Shown piece after piece: positions 13,857-28,217 of a DNA stretch of 64,000 bases. The notes beneath the pieces are model-generated. The model made no database searches and was not told where the DNA came from. It saw only the letters and a program-made list of their open reading frames with translations. How positions within the stretch are numbered: position 1 is the stretch's first letter; every line of letters starts with the position of its first letter. The position numbers and the translations under genes are program-made. Location of the stretch: assembly GCA_963965975.1 (NCBI GenBank), contig OZ014415.1, positions 4,655,001-4,719,000 on the forward strand, given 5' to 3'. Source of the DNA: Xestospongia bergquistia. Taxonomy: Eukaryota > Porifera > Demospongiae > Haplosclerida > Petrosiidae.

Positions 13857-14537
13857 CCCTTCATTTGCGGAAGGCTCCATAGGGAGCCCCACCCAATTTC
13901 ATTGCAAAATGCGGAAGGCTCTTTTAGGCACCAAAACATTCGCTTTTTTGGATCGATTTTTCTTTTGAAATGGCTCGTTTTCTAAGCTCAAATGATCCTG
14001 AGACATTGTTACTATTGATGGAAGAAATAGATAGCGCTTTTAGCGATGACGATTTCGATGGTTTTATTGATGAAAATGAAAAAAAAAAGATGATGATTGT
14101 TTTTTAGATGAAGAAACTAATATTGTTATTGTTACTACAACTCTCTCTTCTTCTGGTACCACCTCTTCTTCAACACCTCCTACTAATTATGCTGATACTA
14201 GTAGTCCATTTCTTTCAACAGTAATCTAATACCAACAATAGCCTATGAAAGAGGAATATAGGCCAAAGGAAGACTAATTCTAACGAACCAGTCAGTCATA
14301 AAGTTACCGTTTATACGTAGATAAAGGTACAAGCATCGATAGATTACAACTCTCTTGCTTACTCACTTCTTCCCACAGGACCTCGTGGCTAACCACAAAG
14401 TTATTTTTAGACTTCTACTATAAATAGAAACCACAAAACGCCTTGAAATGTTAAGACAGGGACAATAATTGATTCAAGCAATTTTTATCCCGCACCACGC
14501 CCCTAACGAGCAATAATTGAATAACGCAGTTGAAGGG
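13857..14537 (+). mobile_element. piggyBac-type element, non-autonomous, inserted in satellite
   Basis: A 681-bp insertion flanked by TTAA on both sides (13853-13856 and 14538-14541), with terminal inverted repeats CCCTTCA...TGAAGGG whose homology extends to a shared TGCG. TTAA targets and CCC-type ends are hallmarks of piggyBac transposons. The left subterminal part contains a small palindrome (GGCTCC/GGAGCC) and a direct repeat of TGCGGAAGGCTC. It keeps only the start of a transposase reading frame, so it must depend on a transposase made elsewhere. A paralogous satellite segment at 19536-19539 shows the empty TTAA site. Confidence 0.92.
13970..14229 (+). pseudogene. Remnant N-terminus of a piggyBac transposase
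   Basis: An ATG at 13970 opens a frame starting MARFLSSNDPETLLLLMEE, followed by an acidic stretch (DSAFSDDDFDGFIDENE). It runs into a homopolymer of ten A at 14079-14088 and stops at 14105-14107. Reading continues in another frame after the A run (DDDCFLDEETN..., then Ser/Thr-rich) to a TAA at 14227-14229, so a slippage-type frameshift is likely. Acidic, low-complexity N-termini are usual in piggyBac transposases, and the decayed copy starting at 43353 has a similar layout (DPDLLLQCIDGAESDYSDSD). No catalytic domain is present. The identification rests on the element's ends plus this resemblance. Confidence 0.7.
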
Positions 14538-14541
14538 TTAA

Positions 14542-17500
14542 AGACTTTAAAGGTTTAGACTATTGGCAGAAGTTTAAAAAGTAAACTGCTCAGTCTAAAG
14601 GACTTTATGGCTCTAACTAAATAAACAGCTATTAACAGTTTAGTAAGTGAGTTTGCATTAACGCTCTAAAGTCTTTAAGTTAAAGACTTTAGACAGTTTA
14701 GACTATTGAGAGATATTTATAAAGTAAACTGCTCAGTTTATAGGACTTTTTTGCACTAACTAAATAAGCAGCTATTAACAGTTTAGTAAGTTAGTTTGTA
14801 TTAACGCTCTAAACTCTTTAAGTTAAAGACTTTAGAAGGTTTAGACTATTGAGAGACGTTTATAAAGTAAACTGCTCAGTCTAAAGGACTTTATGGCACT
14901 AACTAAATAAACAGCTATTAACAGTTTAGGGTGTTAGTTTGCATTAACGATCTAAAGTCTTTAAGTTAAAGACTTTAGAATGTTTAGACTATTGAGAGAA
15001 GTTTGTAAAGTAAACTGCTCAGTCTAAAGGACTTTATCGCTCTAACTAAATAAACTGCTATTAACAGTTTAGTAAGTTTGTTTGCATTAACGCTTTAAGT
15101 CTTTAAGTTAAAGACTTTACAAGGTTTAGACTACTGAGAGAAGTTTATAAAATAAACTGCTCAGTCTAAAGGACTTTATGGCACTAACTAAATAGACAGC
15201 TGTTAACAGTTTAGTAAGATTGTCTGCATTAACGCTCTAAAGTCTTTAAGTTAAAGACTTTAGAAGGTTTAGACTATTGAGAGAATTGTATAAAGTAAAC
15301 TGCTCAGTCTAAAGGACTTTATATCACTAAATAAATGAACAGCTATTAACAGTTTAGTAACTTAGTTTGCATTAACGCTCTAAAGTCTTTAAGTTAAAGA
15401 GTTTAGTAGGTTTAGACTAATCAGAGAATTTCATAAAGTAAACAGCTCAGTCTAAAGGACTTTATGGCACTAAGTAAATAAGCAGCTATTAACAGTTTAG
15501 TAAGTTAGTTTGCATTATCGGTCTAAAGTCTTTAAGTTAAAGACTTCAGTAGTTTTAGACTATTGAGAGAAGTTTATAAAGTAAACTGCTCAGTCCAAAG
15601 GACTTTATGGCACTAACTAAATAAACAGCTATTAACAGTTTAGTAAGTCAGTTTGCAGTAACGCTATAAAGTCTTTAAGTTAAAGACTTTATGGAGTTTA
15701 GACTATTGAGACATTTTTATAAAGTAAACTGCTCAGTCTAAAGGACTTTATGGCACTAACTAAATAAGCAGCTATTAACAGTTTAGTAAATTAGTTTGCA
15801 TTAACGCTCTAAAGTCTTTAAGTTAAAGACTTCAGTAGTTTTAGACTATTGAGAGAGTTTATAAAGTAAACTGCTCAGTCTAAAGGACTTTATGGCACTA
15901 ACTAAATAAACAGCTATTAACAGTTTAGTAAGTTAGTTTGCATTAACGCTCTAAAGTCTTTACGTTAAAGACTTTAGAAGTGCTAGACTATTGAGAGTAG
16001 TTTATAAAATAAACTGCTCATTCTAAAGGACTTTATGGCACTAACTAAATAAACAGTTATTAACAGTTCAGTAAGATTGTCTGCATTAACGCTCTAAAGT
16101 CTTTAAGTTAAAGTCTTTAGAATGTTTAGACTATTGAGAGATGTTTATAAAGTAAACTGCTCACTCTAAAGGACTTTATATCACTAACTAAATAAACAGC
16201 TACTAACAGTTTAGTAAGTTAGTTTGCATTAACGCTCTAAAGTCTTTAGGTTAAAGACTTCAGTAGGTTTAGACTATTGAGAGAAGTTTATAAAGTAAAC
16301 TGCTCAGTCTAAAGGACTTTATGGCACTAACTAAATAAACAGCTATTAACAGTTTAATAAGTTAGTTTGCATTAACGCTCTAAAGTCTTTAAGTTAAAGA
16401 CTTTAGAAGGTTTAGACTATTGAGAGAAGTTTATAAAATAAACTGCTCAGTCTAAAAGACTTTATGGCACTAACTAAATAAACAGCTATTAACAGTTTAG
16501 TAAGTTAGTTTGCATTAACCCTCTATAGTCTTTAAGTTAAAGACTTTAGAAGGTTTAGACTATCGACAGAAGTTTATAAAGTAAACTGCTCAGTCTAAAG
16601 GACTTTATGGCACTAACTAAATAAACAGCTATTAACAGTTTAGTAAGTTAGTTTGCATTAACGCTCTAAAGTCTTTAAGTTAAAGACTTTAGAGAGTTTA
16701 GACTATTGACAGATTTTTATAAAGTAAACTGCTCAGTTTATAGCACTTTTTGGAACTAACTAAACAAGCAGCTATTAACAGTTTAGAAAGTTAGTTTGCA
16801 TTAACGCTCTAAAGTCTTTAAGTTAAAGACTTTAGAAGGTTTAGACTATTGAGAGACGTTTATAAAGTAAACTGCTCAGTCTAAAGGACTTTATGGCACT
16901 AACTAAATAAACAGCTATTAACAGTTTAGTAAGTTAGTTTGCATTAACGCTCTAAAGTCTTTAAGTGAAAGACTTCAGTAGTCTTAGACTATTGAGAGAA
17001 GTTTATAAAGTAAACTGCTCAGTCTAGAGGAATTTATGGCACTAACTAAATAAACAGCTATTGACAGTTTAGTACGTTAGTTGGCATTAACGCTCTAAAG
17101 TCTTTAAGTTAAAGACTTTAGAGAGTTTAGACTATTGAGAGATTTTTATAAAGTAAACTGCTCAGTTTATAGGACTTTTTGGCACTAACTAAATAAGCAG
17201 CTATTAACAGTTTAGTAAGTTAATTTGCCTTAACGCTCTAAAGTCTTTAAGTTAAAGACTTTAGAAGGTTTAGACTATTGAGAGACGTTTATAAAGTAAA
17301 CTGCTCAGTCTAAAGGACTTTATGGCACTAACTAAATAGACAGCTATTAACAGTTTAGTAAGTTAGTTCGCATTAACGCTCTAAAGTCTTTAAGTTAAAG
17401 ACTTCAGTAGGTTTAGACTATTGAGAGAAGTTTATAAAGTAAACTGCTCAGTCTAAAGGACTTTATGGCACTAACTAAATAAACAGCTATTCACAGTTTA

Positions 17501-20500
17501 GTAAGTTAGTTTGCATTAACGCTATAAAGTCTTTAAGTTAAAGAGTTTAGAAGGTTTAGACTATTCAGAGTTTATAAAGTAAACTGCTCAGTCTGAAAGA
17601 CTTTATGGCACTAACTAAATAAACAGCTAATAAGAGTTTAGCAAGTTAGTTTCCATTAACGCTCTAAAGTCTTTAAGTTAAAGACATTAGAAGGTTTAGA
17701 CTATTGAGAGAAGTTTATAAAATAAACTGCTCAGTCTAAAGGACTTTATGGCACTAACTAAATAAACAGCTATTAACAGCTTAGTAAGATTGTCTGCATT
17801 AACGCTCTAAAGTCTTTAAGTTAAAGACTTTAGAAGGTTTAGACTATTGAGAGAAGTTTATAAAGTAAACTGCTCAGTCTAAAGGACTTGATGGCACTAA
17901 CTAAATAAAAAGCTATTAACAGTTTAGTAAGTTAGTTTGCATTAACGCTCTAAAGTCTTTAAGTTAAAGACATTAGAAGGTTTAGACTATTGAGAGAAGT
18001 TTATAAAATAAACTGCTCAGTCTAAAGGACTTTATGGCACTAACTAAATAAACAGCTATTAACAGTTTAGTAAGATTGTCTGCATTAACGCTCTAAAGTC
18101 TTTAAGTTAAAGACTTTAGAAGGTTTAGACTATTGAGAGTATATTATAAAGTAAACTGCTCAGTCTAAAGGACTTTATATCACTAATTAAGTGAACAGTT
18201 ATTAACAGTTTAGTAAGTTAGTTTGCATTGACGCTCTAAAGTCTTTAAGTTAAGGACTTTAGAAGGTTTAGACTAATCAGAGAATTTCCTAAAGTAAACT
18301 GCTCAGTCTAAAGATCTTTATGGCACTAACTAAATAAACAGCTATTAACAGTTTAGTAAGTTAGTTTGCATTAACGCTCTAAAGTCTTTAAGTTAAAGAC
18401 TTTAGAAGGTTTAGACTATTGAGAGACGTTTAGAAAGTAAACTGCTCAGTCTAAAGGACTTTATGGCACTAACTAAATAAACAGCTATTAACAGTTTAGT
18501 AAGTTAGTTTGCATTAACGCTCTAAAGTCTTTAAGTTAAAGACTTTAGAGAGTTTAGACTATTGAGTGATTTTTATAAAGTAAACTGCTCAGTTTATAGG
18601 ACTTTTTGGCACTAACTAAATAAGCAGCTATTAACAGTTTAGTAAGTTAGTTTGCATTAACGCTCTAAAGTCTTTAAGTTAAAGACTTTAGAAGGTTTAG
18701 ACTGTGGAGAGACGTTTATAAAGTAAACTGCTCAGTCTAAAGGACTCTATCGCACTAACAAAATAAACAGCTGTTAACAGTTTAGTAAGTTTGTTTGCAT
18801 TAACGCTCTAAAGTCTTTAAGTTAAAGACTTCAGTAGGTTTAGACTATTGACAGAAGTTTATAAAGTAAACTGCTCAGTCTAAGGACTTGATGGCACTAA
18901 CTAAATAAACAGCTATTAACAGTTTAGTAAGTTAGTTTGCATTAACGCTCTAAAGTCTTTAAGTTAAAGACTTTAGAAGGTTTAGACTATTGAGAGAAGT
19001 TTATAAAGTAAACTGCTCAGTCTAAAAGACTTTATGGCACTAACTAAATAAACAGCTATTAACAGTTTACTAAGTTAGTTTCCATTTACGCTCTAAAGTC
19101 TTTAAGTTAAAGACTTTAGAAGGTTTAGACTATTGAGAGATGTTTATAAAGTAAACTGCTCAGTCTAAAGGACTTTATGGCACTAACGAAATAAACAGCT
19201 ATTAACAGTTTAGTAAGTTAGCTTGCATTAACGCTCTAAAGTCTTTAAGTTAAAGACTTTAGAATGTTTAGACTATTGAGAGAAGTTTATAAAATAAACT
19301 GCTCAGTCTAAAGGACTTTATGGCACTAACTAAATAAACAGCTATTAAGAGTTTAGTAAGATTGTCTGTATTAACGCTCTAAAGTCTTTACGTTAAGGAC
19401 TTTAGAAGGTTTAGACTTTTGAGAGAAATTTATAAAGTAGACTGCTCAGTCTAAAGGACTTTATATCACTAATTAAATGAACAGCTATTAACAGTTTAGT
19501 AAGTTAGTTTGCATTAACGCTCTAAAGTCTTTAAGTTAAAGACTTTAAAGCTTTAGACTATTGGCAGAAGTTTAAAAAGTAAACTGCTCAGTCTAAAGGA
19601 CTTTATGGCTCTAACGAAATAAACAGCTATTAACAGTTTAGTAATTGAGTTTGCATTAACGCTCTAAAGTCTTTAAGTTAAAGACTTTAGACAGTTTAGA
19701 CTATTGAGAGATATTTATAAAGTAAACTGCTCAGTTTATAGGACTTTTTTGCACTAACTAAATAAGCAGCTATTAACAGTTTAGTAAGTTAGTTTGTATT
19801 AACGCTCTAAACTCTTTAAGTTAAAGACTTTAGAAGGTTTAGACTATTGAGAGACGTTTATAAAGTAAACTGCTCAGTCTAAAGGACTTTATGGCACTAA
19901 CTAAATAAACAGCTATTAACAGTTTAGGGTGTTAGTTTGCATTAACGCTCTAAAGTCTTTAAGTTAAAGACTTTAGAATGTTTAGACTATTGAGAGAAGT
20001 TTGTAAAGTAAACTGCTCAGTCTAAAGGACTTTATCGCCCTAACTAAATAAACTGCTATTAACAGTTTAGTAAGTTAGTTTGCATTAACGCTCTAAAGTC
20101 TTTAAGTTAAAGACTTTACAAGGTTTAGACTACTTAGAGAAGTTTATAAAATAAACTGCTCAGTCTAAAGGACTTTATGGCACTAAGTAAATAAACAGCT
20201 ATTAACAGTTTAGTAAGATTGTCTGCATTAACGCTCTAAAGTCTTTAAGTTAAAGACTTTAGAAGGTTTAGACTATTGAGAGAATTGTATGAAGTAAACT
20301 GCTCAGTCTAAAGGACTTTATATCACTAAATAAATCAACAGCTATTAACAGTTTAGTAAGTTAGTTTGCATTAACGCTCTAAAGTCTTTAAGTTAAAGAG
20401 TTTAGTAGGTTTAGACTAATCAGAGAATTTCATAAAGTAAACAGCTCAGTCTAAAGGACTTTATGGCACTAACTAAATAAGCAGCTATTAACAGTGTAGT

Positions 20501-23500
20501 AAGTTAGTTTGCATTATCGGTCTAAAGTCTTTAAGTTAAACAGTTTAGTAGGTTTAGACTAATCAGAGAATTTCATAAAGGAAACAGCTCAGTCTAAAGG
20601 ACTTTATGGCACTAACTAAATAAGCAGCTATTAACAGTTTAGTAAGTTAGTTTGCATTATCGGTCTAAAGTCTTTAAGTTAAAGACTTCAGTAGTTTTAG
20701 ACTATTGAGAGAAGTTTATAAAGTAAACTGCTCAGTCTAAAGGACTTTATGGCACTAACTAAATAAAAAGCTATTAACAGTTTAGTAAGTCAGTTTGCAT
20801 TAACGCTATGAAGTCTTTAATGTAAAGACTTTATGGAGTTTAGACTATTGAGAGATTTTTATAAAGTAAACTGCTCAGTCTAAAGGACTTTATGGCACTA
20901 ACTAAATAAGCAGCTATTAACAGTTTAGTAAATTAGTTTGCATTAACGCTCTAAAGTCTTTAAGTTAAAGACTTCAGTAGTTTTAGACTATTGAGAGAAG
21001 TTTATAAAGTAAACTGCTCAGTCTAAAGGACTTTATGGCACTAACTAAATAAACAGCTATTAACAGTTTAGTAAGATTGTCTGCATTAACGCTCTAAAGT
21101 CTTTAAGTTAAAGACTTTAGTAGGTTTAGACTATTGAGAGAATTGTATAAAGTAAACTGCTCAGTCTAAAGGACTTTATATCACTAAATAAATGAACAGC
21201 TATTAACAGTTTAGTAAGTTAGTTTGCATTAACGCTATAAAGTCTTTAAGTTAAAGAGTTTAGTAGGTTTAGACTAATCAGAGAATTTAATAAAGTAAAC
21301 AGCTCAGTCTAAAGGACTTTATGGCACTAACTAAATAAGCAGCTATTAACAGTTTAGTAAGTTAGTTTGCATTATCGGTCTAAAGCCTTTAAGTTAAAGA
21401 CTTCAGTAGTTTTAGACTATTGAGAGAAGTTTATAAAGTAAACTGCTCAGTCTAAAGGACTTTATGGCACTAACTAAATAAACAGCTATTAACAGTTTAG
21501 TAAGTCAGTTTGCATTAACGCTATAAAGTCTTCAAGTTAAAGACTTTATGGAGTTTAGACTATTGAGAGATTTTTATAAAGTAAACTGCTCAGTCTAAAG
21601 GACTTTATGGCACTAACTAAATAAGCAGCTATTAACAGTTTAGCAAATTAGTTTGCATTAACGCTCTAAAGTCTTTAAGTTAAAGACTTCAGTAGTTTTA
21701 GACTATTGAGAGAAGTTTATAAAGTAAACTGCTCAGTCTAAAGGACTTTATGGCACTAACTAAATAAACAGCTATTAACAGTTTAGTAAGTTAGTTTGCA
21801 TTAACGCTCTAAAGTCTTTAAGTTAAAGACTTTAGCAGTGTTAGACTATTGAGAGTAGTTTATAAAATAAACTGCTCATTCTAAAGGACTTTATTGCACT
21901 AACTAAATAAACAGTTATTAACAGTTCAGTAAGATTGTCTGCATTAACGCTCTAAAGTCTTTAAGTTAAAGTCTTTAGAATGTTTAGACTATTTAGAGAT
22001 GTTTATAAAGTGAACTGCTCACTCTAAAGGACTTTATATCACTAACTAAATAAACAGCTACTAACAGTTTAGTAAGTTAGTTTGCATTAACGCTCTAAAG
22101 TCTTTAGGTTAAAGACTTCAGTAGGTTTAGACTAATGAGAGAAGTTTATAAAGTAAACTGCTCAGTCTAAAGGACTTTATGGCACTAACTAAATAAACAG
22201 CTATTAACAGTTTAGTAAGTTAGTTTGCATTAACGCTCTAAAGTCTCTAAGTTAAAGACTTTAGAAGGTTAAGACTATTGAGAGAAGTTTATAAAGTAAA
22301 CTGCTCAGTCTAAAAGACTTTATGGCACTAACTAAATAAACAGCTATTAACAGTTTAGTAAGTTAGTTTGCATTAACCCTCTATAGTCTTTAAGTTAAAG
22401 ACTTTAGAAGGTTTAGACTATAGACAGAAGTTTATAAAGTAAACTGCTCAGTCTAAAGGACTTTATGGCACTAACTAAATAAACAGCTATTAACAGTTTA
22501 GTAAGTTAGTTTGCACTAACGCTCTAAAGTCTTTAAGTTAAAGACTTTAGAGAGTTTAGACTATTGACAGATTTTTATAAAGTAAACTGCTCAGTTTATA
22601 GCACTTTTTGGCACTAACTAAACAAGCAGCTATTAACAGTTTATTAAGTTAGTTTGCATTAACGCTCTAAAGTCTTTAAGTTAAAGACTTTAGAAGGTTT
22701 AGACTATTGAGAGACGTTTATAAAGTAAACTGCACAGTCTAAAGGACTTTATGGCACTAACTAAATAAACAGCTATTAACAGTTTAGTAAGTTAGTTTGC
22801 ATTAACGCTCTAAAGTCTTTAAGTTAAAGACTTCAGTAGTCTTAGACTATTGAGAGAATTTTATAAAGTAAACTGCTCAGTCTAAAGGACTTTATGGCAC
22901 TAACTAAATAAACAGCTATTAACAGTTTAGTAAGTTAGCTTGAATTAACGCTCTAAAGTCTTTAAGTTAAAGACTTTACAAGGTTTAGACTATTGAGAGA
23001 AGTTTATAAATTAAACTGCTCAGTCTAAAGGACTTTATGGCACTATATAAATAAACAGCTATTAACAGGTTAGTAAGATTATCTGCATTAACGCTCTAAA
23101 GTCTTTCAGTTAAAGACTTTAGAAGGTTTAGACTATTGAGAGAATTGTATAAAGTAAACTGCTCAGTCTAAAGTACTTTATATCACTAACTAAATGAACA
23201 GCTATTAACAGTTTAGTAAGTCAGTTTGCATTAACGCTCTAAAGTCTTTAAGTTAAAGAGTTTAGTAGGTTTAGACTAATCAGAGAATTTCATAAAGTAA
23301 ACTGCTCAGTCTAAAGGACTTTATGGCACTATCTAAATAAACAGCTATTAACAGTTTTGAAAGTTTGTTTGCATTAACGCTCTAAAGTCTTTAAGTTAAA
23401 GACTTTAGAAGGTTTAGACTATTGAGAGAAGTTTATAAAATAAACTGCTCAGTCTAAAGGACTTTATGGCACTAACTAAATAAACAGCTATTAACAGTTT

Positions 23501-26500
23501 AGTAAGTCAGTTCGCATTAACGCTCTAAAGTCTTTAAGTTATGACTTTAGAGAGTTTAGACTATTGAGAGACGTTTATAAAGTAAACTGCTCAGTCTAAA
23601 GGACTTTATGGCACTAACTAAATAAGCAGCTATTAACAGTTTAGTAAGTTAGTTTGCTTTAACGCTCTAAAGTCTTTAAGTTAAAGAATTCAGTAGTTTT
23701 AGATTATTGAGACAAGTTTATAAAGTAAACTGCTCAGTCTAAAGTACTTTATGGCACTAACTAAATAAACAGCTATTAACAGTTTAGTAAGTTAGTTTGC
23801 ATTAACGCTCTAAAGTCTTTAAGTTAAAGACTTTAGAAGGTTGAGACTATTGAGAGAAGTTTATAAAGTAAACTGCTCAGTCTAAAGGACTTTATCGCAC
23901 TAACTAAATAAACAGCTACTAACAGTTTAGTAAGTTAGTTAGCATTAACGCTCTAAAGTCTTTAAGTTAAAGACTTTACAAAGTTTAGACTACTGAGAGA
24001 AGTTTATAAAATAAACTGCTCAGTCTAAAGGACTTTATGGCACTAACTAAATAAACAGCTATTAACAGTTTAGTAAGTCAGTTTGCATTAACGCTATAAA
24101 GTCTTTAAGTTAAAGACTTTATGGAGTTTGGACTATTGAGAGATTTTTATAAGGTAAACTGCTCAGTCTAAAGGACTTTTCGGCACTAACTAAATAAGCA
24201 GCTATTAACATTTTAGTAAGTTAGTTTGCATTAACGCTCTAAAGTCTTTAAGTTAAAGACTTCAGTAGTTTTAGACTAGTGTGAGAAGTTTATAAAGTAA
24301 ACTGCTCAGTCTAAAGGACTTTATGGCACTAACTAAATAAACAGCTATTAACAGTTTAGTAAGTTAGTTTGCATTAACGCTCTAAAGTCTTTACGTTAAA
24401 GACTTTAGAAGTATTAGACTATTGAGAGTAGTTTATAAAATAAACTGCTCAGTCTAAAGGACTTTATTGCACTAACTAAATAAACAGTTATTAACAGTTT
24501 AGTAAGATTGTCTGCATTAACGCTCTAAAGTCTTTAAGTTAAAGTCTTTAGAATGTTTAGACTATTGAGAGATGTTTATAAAGTAAACTGCTCACTCTAA
24601 AGGACTTTATATCACTAACTAAATAAACCGCTATTAACAGTTTAGTAAGTTAGTTTGCATTAACGCTCTAAAGTCTTTAGGTTAAAGACTTCAGTAGGTT
24701 TAGACTAATGAGAGAAGTTTATAAAGTAAACTGCTCAGTCTAAAGGACTTTATGGCACTAACTAAATAAACAGCTATTAACAGTTTCGTAAGTTAGTTTG
24801 CATTATCGCTCTAACGTCTTTAAGTTAAAGACTTTAGAAGGTTTAGACTATAGGGAGTAGTTTACAAAATAAACTGCTCAGTCTAAAGGACTTTATGGTA
24901 CTAACTAAATAAACAGTTATTAACAGTTTAGTAAGATTGTGTGCATTAACGCTCTAAAGTCTTTAAGTTAAAGACTTTCGAATGTTTAGACTATTGAGAG
25001 AAGTTTATAAAGTAAACTGCTCAGTCTAAAGGACTTTATGGCACTAACTAAATAAACAGCTATTAACAGTTTAGTAAATTAGTTTGCATTAACGCTCTAA
25101 AGTCTTTAAGTTAAAGACTTTAGAAGGTTTAGACTATTGAGAGAAGTTTACAAAATAAACTGCTCAGTCTGAAGGACTTTATGGCACTAACTAAATAAAC
25201 AGCTATTAACAGTTTAGTAAGTTATTTTGCATTAACGCTCTAAAGTCTTTAAGTTAAAGACTTTAGTAGGTTTAAACTATTGAGACAAGTTTATAAAGTA
25301 AACTGTTCAATCTAAAGGACTTTATGGCACTAAATAAATAAACAGCCATTAACAGTTTAGTATGTTAGTTTGCATTAACGCTCTAAAGTCTTTAAGTTAA
25401 AGACTTTAGAAGGTTTAAACTATTGAGAGAAGTTTAAAAAGTAAACTGCTCAGTCTAAAGGACTTATGGCACTAACTAAATAAGCAGCAATGAACAGTTT
25501 AGTAAGTTAGTTTGCATTAACGCTCTAAAGTCTTTAAGTTAAACACTTTAGAGAGTTTATACTATTGAGAGTTTTTTATAAAGTAAACTGCTCAGTTTAT
25601 AGGACTTTATGGCACTAACTGAATAAGTAGCTATTAACAGTGTAGTAAGTTAGTTTGCATTAACGCTCTAAAGTCATTAAGTTAAAGACTTTAGAAGGTT
25701 TAGACTATTGAGAGACGTTTATAAAGTAAACTGCTTAATCTAAAGGACTTTATGGCACTAACTAAATAAAGAGCTATTAACAGTTTAGTAAGTTAGTTTG
25801 CATTAACGCTCTAAAATCTTTAAGTTAAAGACTTTAGAGAGTTTAGACTATTGAGAGATTTTTATAAAGTAAACTGCTCAGTTTATAGGACTTTATGGCA
25901 CTAACTAAATAAACAACTATTAGAAGTTTAGTAAGTTAGTTTGCATTAACGCACTAAAGTTTTTAAGTTAAAGACTTTAGAAGGTTTAGACTATTGAGAG
26001 ACGTTTATAAAGTAAACTGCTCAGTCTAAAGTATATTATGGCACTAACTAAATAAACAGCTATTAACAGTTTAGTAAGTTAGTTTGCATTAACGCTCTAA
26101 AGTCTTTAAGTTAAAGACTTTAGAAGGTTTAGACTATTGAGAGAAGTTTATAAAGTAAACTGCTCAGTCTAAAGGACTTTATGGCACTAAATAAATAAAC
26201 TCCTATTAACAGTTTAGTAAGTTAGTTTGCTTTAACGCTCCAAAGTCTTTAAGATAAAGACTTTAGAAGGCCTAGACTATTGAGAGAAGTTTATAAAGTA
26301 AACTGCTCAGTCTAAAGGACTTTATGGCACTAAATAAATAAACAGCTATTAACACTTTAGTAAGTTGGTTTGCATTAACGCTCTAAAGTCTTTAAGTTAA
26401 AGACTTCAGTAGGTTTAGACTATTGAGAGAAGTTTATAAAGTAAACTGGTCAGTCTAAAGGACTTCATGGCACTAACTAAATAAACAGCTATTAACAGTT

Positions 26501-28213
26501 TAGTATGTTAGTTTGCATTAACGCTCTAATGTCTTTAAGATAAAGACTTTAGAAGGCTTAGACTATTGAGAGAAGTTTTTAAAGTAAACTGCACAGTCTA
26601 AATGACTTTATGGCACTAACTAAATAAACAGCTATTAACAGTTTAGTATGTTAGTTTGCATTAACGCTCTAAAGTCTTTAAGTTAAAGACTTTAGAAGGT
26701 TTAGACTATTGAGAGAAGTTTATGAAGTAAACTGCTCAGTCTAAAGCACTTTATGGCACTAAGTAAATAACCAGCTATTTACAGTTTAGTAAGTTTGTTT
26801 GCAATAACGCTCTAAAGTCTTTAAGTTAAAACTTTAGAAGGTTTAGACTATTGAGAGAATTTTATAAAATAAACTGCTCAGTCTAAAGGACTTAATGGCA
26901 CTAACTAAATAAACAGCTATTAACAGTTTAGTAAGTTAGTTGCCATTAACGCTCTAAAGTCTTTAAGTTAAAGACTTTAGTAGGTTTAGACTTTTGAGAC
27001 AAATTTATAAAGTAAACTGTTCAGTCTAAATGACTTTATGGCACTAACTAAATAAACAGCTATTAACAGTTTAGTAAGTTAGTTTGCATTAACGCTCTAA
27101 AGTCTTTAAGTTAAAGACTTTAGTAGGTTTAGACTATGGAGACAAATTTATGAAGTAAACTGCTCAGTCTAAAGCACTTTATGGCACGAAGTAATTAAAC
27201 AGCTATTAACAGTTTAGTAAGTTTGTTTGCAATAACGCTCTAAAGTCTTTAAGTTAAAACTTTAGAAGGTTTAGACTATTGAGAGAATTTTATAAAATAA
27301 ACTGCTCAGTCTAAAGGACTTAATGGCACTAACTAAATAAACAACTATTAACAGTTTAGTAAGTTAGTTGCCATTAACGCTCTAAAGTCTTTAAGTTAAA
27401 GACTTTAGTAGGTTTAGACTATTGAGACAAATTTATAAAATAAACTACTCAGTCTAAAGGACTCAATGGCACTAACTAAATAAACAGCTATTAACAGTTT
27501 AGTAAGTTAGTTGCCATTAACGCTCTAAAGTGTTTAAGATAAAGTCTTTAGAAGGTTTGGACTATTGAGAGAAGTTATAAAGTAAACTGCTCAGTCTAAA
27601 GGACTTTATGGCACTAACTAAATAAACAGATATTAACAGTTTAGTAAGTTAGTTTGCATTAACGCTCTAAAGTCTTTAAGTTAAAGACTTTAGTAGGTTT
27701 AGACTATTGAGTCAAGTTTCAAAAGTAAACTGCTCAGTCTAAAGGACTTTATGGCACTATCTAAATAAACAGCTATTAACAGATTAGTAAGTTTGTTTGC
27801 ATTAACGCTCTAAAGTCTTTAAGTTAAAGACTTTAGAAGGTTTAGACTACTGAGAGTAGTTTATAAAATAAACTGCTCAGTCTGAAGGACTTTATGGCAC
27901 TAACTAAATAAACAGCTATTAACAGTTTAGTAAGTTAGTTTGCATTAACGCTCTAAAGTCTTTAAGTTAAAGACTTTAGTAGGTTTAGACTATTGAGACA
28001 AGTTTATAAAGTAAACTGTCAGTCTAAAGGACTTTATGGCACTAACTAAATAAACAGCTATTAACAGTTTAGTAAGTTAGTTTGCATATAAGTTAAAGAC
28101 TTTAGAAGGTTTAGAATATTGAGAGAAGATTATAAAGTAAACTGCTCAGTCTAAAGGACTTTATGGCACTAACTGAACAAACAGCTATTAACAGTTTAGT
28201 AAGTTCGTTTGCA
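14542..28213. repeat. Satellite array, block B
   Basis: Continuation of the same 143-bp tandem repeat in the same orientation as block A, resuming exactly after the TTAA of the piggyBac insertion. Several monomer subtypes recur at intervals, for example one with GATTGTCTGCATTAAC, one with TTTATATCACTAA and one with GACTTCAGTAG, which marks higher-order organisation. Local deletions exist, such as the shortened monomers near 10990 (block A) and 28086. No open reading frame and no other insertion was found between 14542 and 28213. Confidence 0.97.
19163..20480. repeat. Paralogous higher-order copy of 13480-15480, without the piggyBac
   Basis: The satellite at 19163-19535 matches 13480-13852 (offset 5683), and 19540-20480 matches 14542-15480 (offset 4998-4999). 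The offsets differ by 685, which is the 681-bp element plus one TTAA. Shared private variants include CTTTACGTTAAGGAC, GACTATTGGCAGAAG and GTTTAGGGTGTTAG. This copy therefore preserves the empty insertion site at 19536-19539. After about 20520 an extra monomer breaks the alignment. Confidence 0.85.
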
Positions 28214-28217
28214 TTAA

